Below are positions 45,775 to 54,783 of a stretch of 64,000 bases of DNA, in pieces. Each line of letters starts with the position of its first letter. The stretch's first letter is position 1. Origin of the DNA: Bin5 sp009843665. GTDB taxonomy: Bacteria > Chloroflexota > Anaerolineae > Caldilineales > Caldilineaceae. The notes under the pieces are model-generated. The model worked only from the letters and a program-made list of their open reading frames with translations. It was not told where the DNA came from and did no database searches. The stretch lies in the NCBI GenBank assembly GCA_965220285.1, contig OZ244818.1, positions 4,278,001-4,342,000 of the forward strand, read 5' to 3'. Made by a program: the position numbers and the translations under genes.

Positions 45775-47778
45775 ATGCGGAAGAGAGCAAACAAGAAGAT
45801 TTCGCGGCGGGAATTCATGCGTGTTTCTGCGTTTACCGCTGCCGGCGTAGTCGTCGTGGCCTGCGGCGCCGACGGCGGACCGCCCGCGGAGGAAGCGGCA
45901 CCTGCCGACGAGCCGCCAGCCGCGGAGACCGCGGCCGAACCTGCAGCAGCGCCTTCCAAGTACAACGAGGCGCCGATGCTCGCCGAAATGGTGGCAAACG
46001 GCCAGTTGCCGCCGGTCGATGAGCGGCTGCCGGACGAACCCTTGGTCATCACACCCGAAGAAGAGATCGGTGACTACGGCGGAATCTGGAACCGGCTGGC
46101 GACCTCTGCCAGTGACAACCAGTTGGGCGGCAAAGTCGGCGGTGAGCACCTCGTTCGCTACAACAAGGACGGCACCCAGATCAACCCCAACGTCTTTGAA
46201 AGCTGGGAAGTGTCTGACGACGGCTCCACCTTCACATTCAACCTGCGCCCGGGGATGAAATGGTCTGACGGCGAGCCGTACACGGCCAATGACCTCCTCT
46301 TCTACTATGAAGATGTCCTCCTCAACGAAGATCTGACCCCTTCCTTCCCCAACTGGCTCATCGTCGCCGGCGAGCCTGTGGTGATCTCGAAACTGGACGA
46401 TTACAAAGTCGAATTCAAGTTTGCGGCCCCCTATGCACTGTTCATCAATGTGCTTGGCTCTCTGTGGGGGGACAGATTCGCCAGATACTGCGCCCACTAC
46501 CTGAAACAGTTCCACGTCGATTATGCCGACAAGGACGAGCTCGAAGCGATGATGAAGGATGCCGGTGTCGAGCACTGGTACCAGCTCTTCGGCACGAAAC
46601 CGGATACACGTCGCAATCCCGATACGCCCAGCTATCTTCCCTGGAACCTCAGCACGCCGTCGCACAGCGATCCGCTGGTCGCCGATCGCAATGCCTTCTA
46701 CTGGAAGGTCGATCCCGAAGGCAACCAGCTGCCCTACATCGATGCCATCCACTGGAGTCTGGTCGACGGCAAGGACCAGCTCAACCTGCGCGCCATCCAG
46801 GGCGAGGTGGACATGCAGCTGCGTCATATAACCTTCGACAACGTGCCGCTCTTCATGGAGAACCGGGAGCGGGGCAACTACCGCGTTATGCTCTGGAATC
46901 GTGGGCAGGTAACCGACACCGTCCTCCATCTCAATCACACAAACAAAGATCCAGTGCTGCGAGAAATCGTCCAGGACAAGCGCTTCCGCTACGCGCTCTC
47001 GCTCGGCATGAATCGTGCAGACATCAACGAAGCTGTCTACCTGGGTCAGACAGAACCCACCCAGGTCTCCCCGACCAAGAACTCGCCCGTCTACTGGGAG
47101 CCTCAGGCCATAAGCATGACCGAGCACGACCCCGATCAAGCCAACGCCTACCTGGATGAAATGGGTCTCACCGAGCGTGACGACGAGGGCTACCGGTTGC
47201 GCCCTGACGGAGAGCGGCTCAGCCTGGTTTTTGAGTACGTGGCAATCTTCGCCGCCTGGGGCGACATCGCCGAGCTGCTGACCTCCCAATGGAAGGAGAT
47301 CGGGCTGGAACTGATCAGTACCGAAATCGACCGCAGTCTCTTCGGGCAGCGCCTCAGCGCCAATGAGTTGGACCTCGGCGTATGGCACAGCAGCGGCGAG
47401 TGGAACCCCTTCATCGAACCGCGCTCCTTCGTCCCGATCGTGAACAACTATGCTCTGCGGCAGTACGCCTTCTACTACAATAGCGGCGGAAAAGAGGGGT
47501 TTGAGCCCACCGGTGACATCCTGAAGGCCATCGAGATCTGGGAAGAGATCAAGACGACTGTGGATGTGGAGACGCAGCACGCACTGTTCCGCCAGATCCT
47601 CGAGCTCAACATGGAGAACCTCTGGCAGATCGGCGTCACCACCGCGCCGCCGCAGCCGGTGATCGTCAAGAACTACTTCCGCAACGTGCCCGAAGACGGC
47701 ATGTTCGACGACCAGCCGCGTTCGCCTTCGAATACGGGGATGGAACAGTACTTCATCCGCGCAGGTGAGGACACCTAG
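45775..47778 (+). CDS. ABC transporter substrate-binding protein (SBP_bac_5), no permease adjacent
   Basis: 667 residues, larger than the importer-linked protein at 35320. The Tat motif SRREFMR (10-16) and lipobox VVAC (Cys30) precede an acidic Ala/Pro/Glu linker. The mature start YNEAPMLAEMV and LPPVDERLP recur in two other binding proteins here. VFESWEVSDDGSTFTFNLRPGMKWSDG is the family-5 signature. No transport genes adjoin. The beta-propeller array begins 301 nt downstream. Confidence 0.93.
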   Translation: MRKRANKKISRREFMRVSAFTAAGVVVVACGADGGPPAEEAAPADEPPAAETAAEPAAAPSKYNEAPMLAEMVANGQLPPVDERLPDEPLVITPEEEIGDYGGIWNRLATSASDNQLGGKVGGEHLVRYNKDGTQINPNVFESWEVSDDGSTFTFNLRPGMKWSDGEPYTANDLLFYYEDVLLNEDLTPSFPNWLIVAGEPVVISKLDDYKVEFKFAAPYALFINVLGSLWGDRFARYCAHYLKQFHVDYADKDELEAMMKDAGVEHWYQLFGTKPDTRRNPDTPSYLPWNLSTPSHSDPLVADRNAFYWKVDPEGNQLPYIDAIHWSLVDGKDQLNLRAIQGEVDMQLRHITFDNVPLFMENRERGNYRVMLWNRGQVTDTVLHLNHTNKDPVLREIVQDKRFRYALSLGMNRADINEAVYLGQTEPTQVSPTKNSPVYWEPQAISMTEHDPDQANAYLDEMGLTERDDEGYRLRPDGERLSLVFEYVAIFAAWGDIAELLTSQWKEIGLELISTEIDRSLFGQRLSANELDLGVWHSSGEWNPFIEPRSFVPIVNNYALRQYAFYYNSGGKEGFEPTGDILKAIEIWEEIKTTVDVETQHALFRQILELNMENLWQIGVTTAPPQPVIVKNYFRNVPEDGMFDDQPRSPSNTGMEQYFIRAGEDT

Positions 47779-47784
47779 TCCAAC

Positions 47785-47925
47785 GCGGCGGCAACGCGCC
47801 GCGCCGCCAGTTGTATCGACTCTCCGCTCTGATACGAAGAGTCTGCTCTGTGGCGTGGAGTGCACCAGGATAAAGTCGCGCTCATTGTGGCCGCGGGCCT
47901 GCCGGAGTCGGCTGAGCCCGCGGCC
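47785..47925 (+). promoter_or_regulatory. Two hairpins after the second binding protein
   Basis: GCGGCG/CGCCGC pair at 47785-47802. A larger hairpin follows: GGCCGCGGGC (47889-47898) pairs perfectly with GCCCGCGGCC (47916-47925), with GCCG/CGGC nested inside. No T-run follows either, so they look like RNA-stability or rho-assisted elements. Confidence 0.55.
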
Positions 47926-48079
47926 TCGCGTTTGCGCGGTCCAACGTACCTGAACTTCGAGTTCGGTCCCCTTGTCTATGCACTGCCGAATCAAAGGCAG
48001 GGGAGCGAACATCCTCGATTCTGGGATATCTGAACGTTGATTCCGCAAAGGGCCTGAATAAATGATGCCAGGAGAGACC

Positions 48080-49243
48080 GTGAGCACTTCACAAGACAAC
48101 TTCCCCGCCCGCCCAATCACCCAGGGCCCCAAGCACCACTTCTTCGGCTATTACGGCATCTGTCCCTGGAACTCTACCGGCCAGTACCACCTCTGCCTGC
48201 AGTCGGACTTCCACGACCGCCCCCCAGCCGCCGGTGACACCGCCGTAGTCGGTCTCGTCGACATGGAAACGGGCAAGTTCGAAGGCGTGGCCGAAACGCA
48301 GGCCTGGAACCTGCAACAGGGCTCCATGCTGCACTGGCTGCCAACGGCTCCTGACCGGCAGATCACCTATAATGCCCGTGACGGCGATCGCTTCGTCGGC
48401 GTCGTGCAGGACATTCACAGCGGAGAGAAACGTATCCTCCCCTACCCGATCAGCGCCATGACCCGCCACGGCCGCCAAGCCCTGGGCCTGAACTATGCCC
48501 GCCTCAAGTCACTGCGCCCCGTGGTCGGCTACGCCGGCCTCCCCGACCCCTTCGCCGATCAAAACCATCCCGCCGAGGACGGCGTCTACTCCATGGACAC
48601 GCAGACCGGCGAGTCCCGCGTCCTGGTCTCCTACGAAGAAGCACGCGACTTTCTCAGCGCTTACGAAGAGGTACAGGCGCGCAAGATCTGGTTCAACCAC
48701 ACCATCATCAACCGTGACGACACACGCGTCGCCTTCGTCGTGCGCTACCGCGACGAGACCAGAGAAATCAGGCACACGATTCTGCTTTCCGCCAGCATGG
48801 AAGGCGGAGATCTGCGCATCGTGACAGACCTGGGCGCGTCCCACTTTGACTGGCTGACCAATGAGCTGATCTTCGGCTGGGTGACAATGAAAGAAGGGCA
48901 AGAATACTACCTGATCAACGACAGGACCCTGGAATACAAGGAAGTGCGGCCCGATATCCTGACCAAGAACGGCCACTGCAGCTTCACCCGCGACGGCTCC
49001 TGGCTCTTGACCGATGAGTACCCCGACGAGAACAGCCTCCAGGCCCTCCTCCTCTGGCAAATGGCCGAAGAGCGGCTGGTCGTTCTCGGGCGCTTCCATT
49101 CGCCACTGCCCTTCCGGGGCGAGATCCGCTGCGACCTGCACCCCCGCTGGAGCCGCGACGAGCGGCACGTCAGCTTTGACTCGATCCACGGTGGCAGCCG
49201 GCAGATCTACGTTGTCGACGTGGCGGAGGTCGTGGGACGATAA
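48080..49243 (+). CDS. Tandem beta-propeller protein 1 (oligogalacturonate-lyase/TolB-like)
   Basis: 387 residues. I chose GTG at 48080 because AGGAGAG lies just upstream and the N-terminus then aligns with its paralogues; ATG at 48062 adds six residues. GPKHHFFGYY is at 16-25, GHCSFTRDGSWLL near 298 and RCDLHPRWSRDE near 350, the last being a TolB/WD40-type blade turn (HPxWSxDxxxxxF). The fold suggests a cytoplasmic seven-bladed propeller like PL22 oligogalacturonate lyase. Enzyme activity is not shown. First of four in a row. Confidence 0.75.
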   Translation: MSTSQDNFPARPITQGPKHHFFGYYGICPWNSTGQYHLCLQSDFHDRPPAAGDTAVVGLVDMETGKFEGVAETQAWNLQQGSMLHWLPTAPDRQITYNARDGDRFVGVVQDIHSGEKRILPYPISAMTRHGRQALGLNYARLKSLRPVVGYAGLPDPFADQNHPAEDGVYSMDTQTGESRVLVSYEEARDFLSAYEEVQARKIWFNHTIINRDDTRVAFVVRYRDETREIRHTILLSASMEGGDLRIVTDLGASHFDWLTNELIFGWVTMKEGQEYYLINDRTLEYKEVRPDILTKNGHCSFTRDGSWLLTDEYPDENSLQALLLWQMAEERLVVLGRFHSPLPFRGEIRCDLHPRWSRDERHVSFDSIHGGSRQIYVVDVAEVVGR

Positions 49244-49327
49244 GGCGCCGTCGCCTTGCCTGAAACTCAAGACTGACGGAGCGGAAACCAGGGCCGTTCA
49301 ACACTGTCCAACTATCTGGGAGAGAAC

Positions 49328-50488
49328 ATGAGCAATACAGAAGGCAGTTTTGTCGCCAGAGCGATTACACAAGGACCGAAGCACCATTTCTTCGGCTACT
49401 ATGCCATCTACCCCTGGGATTCCACCGGTCGCTACCACCTCAGCCTGCAGTCGGACTTCCATGATCGTCCACCCGCCGACGGCGACACCGCAGTCATCGG
49501 ACTGGTGGATATGGAGACGAGCAAATTCGAAGGCGTGGCCGAAACTCAGGCCTGGAATCTGCAGCAGGGAAGCATGATGCACTGGCTACCCACCGCGCCC
49601 GACCGCCTGATCACATACAACGCCCGCGACGACGACCGCTTCGTCAGCGTCATCCAGGACATCCACACCGGGCACAAGCGCCTCCTGCCCTACCCAATTG
49701 CAGCCATCACCCGCGACGGGCACAAGGCCCTGGGGCTCAACTACGCCCGGCTCTGGGATATGCGGCCCGTCGTGGGCTACCCCGGGCTAACCGACCCCAA
49801 TGCAGATCAGAAACATCCCGCTGACGACGGCCTCTACATCATGGATACCGACTCGGGCGAGGGCAAACTGCTCTTCTCTTACGAAGACGCCTGCGAGTAC
49901 CTCTGCGACTACCCGGAGATTCAGAAATACAAGCTTTGGTTCAACCACCCCTTCATCAATCGCGACGACTCCCGCGTCGCCTTCGTCGTAGTCTACTGGG
50001 ATGACGTAGGGGCCAGGAGAACCGTATGCTTGTCGATGAACCTGGAAGCCGGAGACATTCGCATAATGAACGACCTCGGCACATCGCACTGCGACTGGCG
50101 CACCAAAGACGTCATCTTTGGCTGGTTCACGATGAAGGAGGGGGTAAACTTTTACCTTGTCAACGACGCCACCGGTGAATACGAGTCCGTCCGCCCCGAC
50201 ATTCTCTCCCGGGACGGCCACTGCAGCTTTACCCGCGACGGCTCCTGGTTGTTGAACGACGAATACCCGGACGAGAACAACCTCCGCGCCCTGTTCCTGT
50301 GGAACATGGCCGAAGAGCGCCTGGTCGTACTGGGGCGCTTCCTCTCTCCCCCGTTCTTCCGCGACCAGACCCGCTGCGACCTCCACCCCCGCTTGAGCCG
50401 CGACGAGCGGCTCGTCAGCTTCGACTCGATCCACGAGGGCAGCCGCCAGATCTACGTTGTTGACGTGGCAGAGGTCTTGGGACGTTGA
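49328..50488 (+). CDS. Tandem beta-propeller protein 2
   Basis: 386 residues, collinear with copy 1 throughout: GPKHHFFGYYAIYPWDSTGR, TAPDRLITYNARD, WFNHPFINRDD, GHCSFTRDGSWLLNDEYPDE and RCDLHPRLSRDE. The ATG follows GGGAGAGAAC. The 84-nt spacer before it is homologous, base by base in its right half, to the 84-nt spacer before copy 3, so the duplicated unit included the spacer. No signal peptide. Confidence 0.75.
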   Translation: MSNTEGSFVARAITQGPKHHFFGYYAIYPWDSTGRYHLSLQSDFHDRPPADGDTAVIGLVDMETSKFEGVAETQAWNLQQGSMMHWLPTAPDRLITYNARDDDRFVSVIQDIHTGHKRLLPYPIAAITRDGHKALGLNYARLWDMRPVVGYPGLTDPNADQKHPADDGLYIMDTDSGEGKLLFSYEDACEYLCDYPEIQKYKLWFNHPFINRDDSRVAFVVVYWDDVGARRTVCLSMNLEAGDIRIMNDLGTSHCDWRTKDVIFGWFTMKEGVNFYLVNDATGEYESVRPDILSRDGHCSFTRDGSWLLNDEYPDENNLRALFLWNMAEERLVVLGRFLSPPFFRDQTRCDLHPRLSRDERLVSFDSIHEGSRQIYVVDVAEVLGR

Positions 50489-50572
50489 GCCGCACCCGCA
50501 TTGCCAAGTGCTCATGATGTGGAAGGCAGAAACCTGGGCTGTGCAGCACTGCCCAACCTTGTAGGAGGGAAC

Positions 50573-51736
50573 ATGAGCAGTTTAGAAGGCAGCTTGGCCG
50601 CAAGAGCGATTACACAAGGGCCGAAGCACCATTTCTTCGGCTACTATGCCATCTATCCCTGGGACGCGACCGGCCGCTACCACCTCTGCCTGCAGTCCGA
50701 CTTCCACGATCGCCCCCCCGCCGCCGGAGACACCGCTGTCGTCGGTCTGGTGGACATGGAAACGGGCAACTTCGAAGGCGTCGCCGAAACCCAGGCCTGG
50801 AATTTGCAGCAAGGCAGCATGCTGCACTGGCTCGCGACCGCGCCCGACCGCCTGATCACCTACAACGCCCGCGCTGATGACCGCTTCGTCGCCGTGATTC
50901 AGGACATCCACTCCGGACACAAACGGACCCTGCCCCACCCGATCGCCGCCATCACTCGCGACGGTCGCAAAGCGCTCGGTCTGAACTACGCCCGCCTAAA
51001 GGCGATGCGGCCCGTTGTCGGCTATGCCGGCCTACCCGATCCTTACGCAGACCAGAATCATCCCACCGAGGACGGCCTCTACATCATGGACACGGAGACG
51101 GGGGATTCTCGCGTACTGGTCTCCTACGCCGAGGTACGTGACTTCCTCAGCCACAACGAGGAACTGCAGGTCGGCAAAATCTGGTTCAATCACCCCTTCA
51201 TCAACCGCGACGACACCCGCGTCTCCTTCGTTGTACGCGTCTTCGACGAGAACAAAGAGATCGGCCAGACCACAATGCTCTCTGCCAACATGCAGGGAGG
51301 CGAGCTGCGCGCCATGACCGACCTCGGCGCCTCCCACTGCGACTGGCTGACCGAGGAGTTGATTTTCGGCTGGGTGACGATGAAAGAGGGCCCGGCCTAC
51401 TACCTGATGAACGACACCACCTGCGATTACGAGGCAGTCCGGCCCGATGTCCTCACCAGGAACGGCCACTGCAGCTTTACGCAGGATGGGACCTGGCTGC
51501 TGACCGATGAGTATCCGGACGAAAACAGCAATCAGCCTCTCCTCCTGTGGCACATGACCGAAGAACGCTTGGTGCATCTGGGCAGCTACTACGCCCCGCT
51601 CCCTTTCCGCGGTGAAATCCGCTGCGACCTGCATCCCCGCTGGAGCCGCGACGAGCGCATGGTCAGCTTCGATTCCATCCATGAAGGCAGCAGGCAGGTC
51701 TACGTCATGGACGTCTCAGAAATCGTCGACCCTTAG
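50573..51736 (+). CDS. Tandem beta-propeller protein 3
   Basis: 387 residues from an ATG preceded by AGGAGG; an upstream in-frame ATG at 50501 lacks such a site and does not align with the family. All the conserved blocks of copies 1 and 2 are kept, including YHLCLQSDFHDRPPAAGDTA, shared with copy 1, which suggests these two are closest. A shorter acidic loop differs around 240. It probably shares one transcript with its neighbours. Confidence 0.75.
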   Translation: MSSLEGSLAARAITQGPKHHFFGYYAIYPWDATGRYHLCLQSDFHDRPPAAGDTAVVGLVDMETGNFEGVAETQAWNLQQGSMLHWLATAPDRLITYNARADDRFVAVIQDIHSGHKRTLPHPIAAITRDGRKALGLNYARLKAMRPVVGYAGLPDPYADQNHPTEDGLYIMDTETGDSRVLVSYAEVRDFLSHNEELQVGKIWFNHPFINRDDTRVSFVVRVFDENKEIGQTTMLSANMQGGELRAMTDLGASHCDWLTEELIFGWVTMKEGPAYYLMNDTTCDYEAVRPDVLTRNGHCSFTQDGTWLLTDEYPDENSNQPLLLWHMTEERLVHLGSYYAPLPFRGEIRCDLHPRWSRDERMVSFDSIHEGSRQVYVMDVSEIVDP

Positions 51737-51826
51737 GACCTGCCGTTGGAGTCACTTCCACATCGTAATCCGCCCAGGTTTGACCGACTTTTTCTTTCGA
51801 CTCAGCCCAAAACAGAAGAGAATCAA

Positions 51827-53008
51827 ATGATACCATCCCGCGCCATCACCTCAGGACCCAAGCATCACTGGTTCGGCTACTACGACAAACTGCAGTTCGA
51901 CCCTTCCGCCCGCTACGCGCTGGGCATGCAGGTGGACTTCGAACATCGCCCGCCTGCGCCTGACGACTGCATCAGAATCGGAATGGTGGACCTGGCGGAC
52001 GGCGACCGCTGGATCACACTGGGGGAAAGCCGCGCATGGGGCTGGCAAGCGGGTTGTATGCTACAGTGGGTGCCCCAGTCGTCAAACAAAATCATCTGGA
52101 ATGACAGGACTGACGGCCAGTTCGTCAGTCACATTCTCGACGTCGACACCACCCGGACGCGCACTCTCCCCCACCCCGTCTTCACCCTTAGCCCCGACGG
52201 CCATACTGCCCTCTCCATCGACTTCCATCGTCTCGAAGACATGCGCCCCGGCTACGGCTACATGGGCATTCCCGATCCTTGGTATGATGTGAATGCGCCT
52301 GCCGACACCGGAATACACACGGTCGACCTGCGCACCGGCGAAACCAATCTGATCGTTTGTTTGGCAGAAGTAGCGGGGATTCCCTACCCCCACGGAGAGA
52401 TTCTGTCAGCAAAACATTATTTTAATGTTCTCATCTTCAATCCCGGCGGCACGCATTTCCTCTTCCTCCACCGCTGGCGCTTTGGCGACGGTCCTTTCCA
52501 CACGCGCATGCTTACCGCCAAAGCGGACGGCTCAGACCTGACAGTCGTCGACCACTCCGGCCACACTTCCCACCTCATCTGGCGCGATGACAGCCATATC
52601 CTGGCCTGGTCCCACCGCCCCTCACACGGAGGCGCCTACTACATCTTCCCAAATGCCGACGACGGTTCTCGCGGCCCCGACCAGATCGTGGGCAAAACCA
52701 GGATGCCGCTCAACGGCCACTGCACATATCTCTCCGACAACAACTGGATCCTCAACGACACCTATCCACAGGGAGAAGAACGCCTTCAGGACCTCTACCT
52801 TTACCACGTCCCGACCGACCGCCGCATCGACCTCGGCCGGTTCCACTCGCCGACGCCTTACACCGACACCTTGCGCTGCGACCTGCACCCCCGTTCCAGC
52901 CCCGACGGCGCCAAAATCGTCATCGACTCCGCCCACGGCGGCAACGGTCGCCAAATGTATCTCTTCGAGGTAGGGAACCTGGTAGGCGTTCAATCGTGTG
53001 GCCAATAA
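51827..53008 (+). CDS. Tandem beta-propeller protein 4 (divergent)
   Basis: 393 residues from the ATG at 51827. The same plan is visible (ITSGPKHHWFGYYDKLQFD, NGHCTYLSDNNWILNDTYP, RCDLHPRSSPDGAKIVIDS), but overall similarity is much lower than among copies 1-3. This copy has the more usual propeller turn HPRSSPDG. A longer frame starting at 51746 lacks a ribosome site. It is probably the oldest member, with copies 1-3 arising later. Confidence 0.75.
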   Translation: MIPSRAITSGPKHHWFGYYDKLQFDPSARYALGMQVDFEHRPPAPDDCIRIGMVDLADGDRWITLGESRAWGWQAGCMLQWVPQSSNKIIWNDRTDGQFVSHILDVDTTRTRTLPHPVFTLSPDGHTALSIDFHRLEDMRPGYGYMGIPDPWYDVNAPADTGIHTVDLRTGETNLIVCLAEVAGIPYPHGEILSAKHYFNVLIFNPGGTHFLFLHRWRFGDGPFHTRMLTAKADGSDLTVVDHSGHTSHLIWRDDSHILAWSHRPSHGGAYYIFPNADDGSRGPDQIVGKTRMPLNGHCTYLSDNNWILNDTYPQGEERLQDLYLYHVPTDRRIDLGRFHSPTPYTDTLRCDLHPRSSPDGAKIVIDSAHGGNGRQMYLFEVGNLVGVQSCGQ

Positions 53009-53140
53009 CTGAACAACTGTATCGAACTTGCCCAATTCCTCGTGATGCTGCGCCGGTCAAGTAGGTGGCCCCTTGTGGGCGCCCATCGTGTGCTAGTCCT
53101 GCTCCCAACTCCGGATGCGTTGGCACTGCGATCACTTGCT

Positions 53141-53242
53141 GGGTGCATCCCAAATTATTGTCCGCCAAGTGGAGTCGATACATCAAACAGGCTGAAGCCA
53201 ATACTGGCCAGACAGGCCTCTCAAAAAATCTGGGATGCACAC
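53141..53242. mobile_element. Short repeat element with inverted ends
   Basis: GGGTGCATCCCAAA at the left and CTGGGATGCACAC at the right give about 10-bp inverted ends around a 102-bp body unrelated to the core repeat. CACTTGCT (53133-53140) before it and CACTAGCT (53243-53250) after it differ at one base. It looks like a deletion derivative of the larger element, inserted next to it. Confidence 0.5.
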
Positions 53243-53250
53243 CACTAGCT

Positions 53251-53742
53251 GGGTGCATCCCAAAATGGGGGTGAACAGTCGCATACCTCTGGAGGCACCC
53301 AAGCCATGGTCAGTTCCCATTCCAGTTTCCGCCAGAATAAGCGCCGTCTCTGACCATTGACTACTGACCACTGACTACTGCTTTTCTGGGCGGTCGGGCC
53401 TATTCGGCCCTCCCTTGTGCGGGGGCTCCGCCCCCGCAACGCCCCCGGCCAACAACATGCCTCGCCGACCGTGTGCCGGTATTTGTGACAGGTGCCCAAT
53501 CGAGCGAGTTTCGCCAAACCACGCCCCGCCAGTAGCCGAGCCAGTCCCGCTCAGACAAAACTGCGGCACTCACTCCTCACTCCTCTCCACTCTCTCCTCG
53601 CCCCTGTGCCTGCCCTCGCACCTTCCCCAACTGACGGACTCCACCGTACGGCCAGGCCTGGCGCCTGCACTGCGTCTCGCCAAAAGTCGGTAAACAACGC
53701 CAGCCACCGCTGGCACTGAGTCCCCGCCAGACTGATGCACCC
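53251..53742. mobile_element. Dispersed MITE-like repeat, copy C with target duplication
   Basis: It begins GGGTGCATCCC (53251) and ends GATGCACC, with the 78-bp identical core at 53387-53464. CACTAGCT lies immediately outside both ends (53243-53250 and 53743-53750), a 7-8 bp direct repeat expected from transposition. A degenerate TGACCACTGACTACTG run precedes the core, as in copy A. No protein is encoded, so movement would need a transposase supplied elsewhere. Confidence 0.75.
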
Positions 53743-53757
53743 CACTAGCTTCTGCCC

Positions 53758-53786
53758 TTGACAGACTGATGCTCTGATGATATGAT
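53758..53786 (+). promoter_or_regulatory. Promoter of vapBC, probably leaderless
   Basis: TTGACA (53758-53763), exactly 17 bp, then TATGAT (53781-53786) preceded by TGA: the best promoter in the window. Only 6 nt separate the -10 from the ATG at 53793, so transcription should begin at the start codon itself. The -35 starts 16 bp outside repeat copy C. Confidence 0.7.
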
Positions 53787-53792
53787 GCCATT

Positions 53793-54020
53793 ATGCGAAC
53801 AACACTAACGATTGACGACGATGTGCTCGCGGTCGCTCGAGCATTGGCCGAACGCAACGGAAGCAGCCTCGGCGACGCGATATCTGAATTGGCCCGGCGG
53901 GGGTTTAAGGGGACAGGGGAATTTGAGTATGTCGATGGCATCCCCTCCTTTCGTGTCGACGCAAACTCTCGGCCGGTAACAAGCGAGGATGTTAGAGAGG
54001 CGCTGAGCGATTGGCCGTGA
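53793..54020 (+). CDS. vapB: VapB-like antitoxin (ribbon-helix-helix)
   Basis: 75 residues. RTTLTIDDDVLAVARALAERNGSSLGDAISELARRG fits a ribbon-helix-helix DNA-binding N-terminus, and the extended C-terminal tail would wrap the toxin. Antitoxins of this type usually repress their own promoter. Its stop overlaps the toxin's GTG by 4 nt. Confidence 0.85.
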   Translation: MRTTLTIDDDVLAVARALAERNGSSLGDAISELARRGFKGTGEFEYVDGIPSFRVDANSRPVTSEDVREALSDWP

Positions 54021-54451
54021 CGGTGCTGTTGGATGTTAACGTCCTTATTGCACTGGCGTGGCCGAGCCATGTACATTATTCAGCGGCGAGAGCCTGGTTT
54101 TCTCGACACAGTCAAGACGGCTGGGCAACGTGTCTGTTGACCGAAGCAGGATTCATAAGAATCTCCTGCAATCCTGCTGTTTTCGAACGTAGTATATCCC
54201 CGGAAAAGGCGATTGAATTTCTCGCAGAGCTGAAAAAGGTGGGTAGGCATTCATTTTGGCCTCTCGATAGGTCAGTGCATGCACTTCCTGTCGATCTCGT
54301 CGCGCGCATCCAAGGATTCCGCCAGATCACAGATGCCTTGCTGGTAGCCGCTGCTCTGCAACAAGGCGGGAAAGTCGCCACATTTGATGCCGGCCTTGCC
54401 AGCTTGGTCACGAATAGCGACCAGAATGTCGTGAGTGTTATTCCCGTGTGA
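54017..54451 (+). CDS. vapC: VapC-like PIN-domain toxin
   Basis: 144 residues from a GTG overlapping the antitoxin stop (GTGA); TTG at 54011 would add two residues. PIN-domain acidic residues appear in LLDVNVLIAL (Asp), LLTEAGFIRI (Glu), QITDALLVAAA (Asp) and TFDAGL (Asp). VapC toxins cut tRNA or rRNA. The TA-type 'HxxAxxW' stretch HYSAARAWF is also present. Base composition is lower in GC than neighbouring genes, which suits a transferred module. Confidence 0.87.
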   Translation: MTVLLDVNVLIALAWPSHVHYSAARAWFSRHSQDGWATCLLTEAGFIRISCNPAVFERSISPEKAIEFLAELKKVGRHSFWPLDRSVHALPVDLVARIQGFRQITDALLVAAALQQGGKVATFDAGLASLVTNSDQNVVSVIPV

Positions 54452-54783
54452 ATCCTGTACTTCCCTCCTCAGAAGGCTCGACTCCACTGGGTTTGAGGAA
54501 ATTGCGAATGGGCCCTATTCATCCGCCATTCAAAGGCCGTTTACTTCCTCTGCTAAGAACCCGAGCGTTCGTCGTGCTGCCGCCTTTCTGTGTCGTACCA
54601 CTCCGATTCTCTGACATTGACGAGGCTGCCTATTTCCTTTAGAATTCCCCAAACTACCCGGCAACCATCCCCGCCACTTCGATTGAAACTGCGAGTTGGG
54701 CGCTTCTCTGGTTGCGCTCCTATGTACAGGATTCGAGTTGGACATGACACAGAAACCCACAGCAAACTGAGAAGGAAGTTTCC
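54452..54783. other. Intergenic region before the FG-GAP gene
   Basis: It contains the promoter at 54617-54645 and nothing that looks coding. The leader after the start site is about 130 nt and ends with an AGAAGGAAG ribosome site. Confidence 0.5.
54617..54645 (+). promoter_or_regulatory. Promoter of the FG-GAP protein gene
   Basis: TTGACG (54617-54622), a 17-bp spacer and TAGAAT (54640-54645) each match consensus at 5 of 6 positions. Transcription would start near 54652. Confidence 0.65.

Larger units (their letters stand above)
53009..53792. other. Intergenic region filled by repeats
   Basis: Two tandem repeat elements occupy most of this space. The last 35 bases form the vapB promoter. 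Open frames here follow the repeat palindromes and I do not believe them. Confidence 0.6.

Noticed and set aside
45760..48132. Minus-strand open frame of 790 codons opposite the second binding protein
   Set aside because: It is the mirror of a strongly supported binding-protein gene. Its translation is rich in Val, Gly and His in a shadow-like pattern and shows no family motif.
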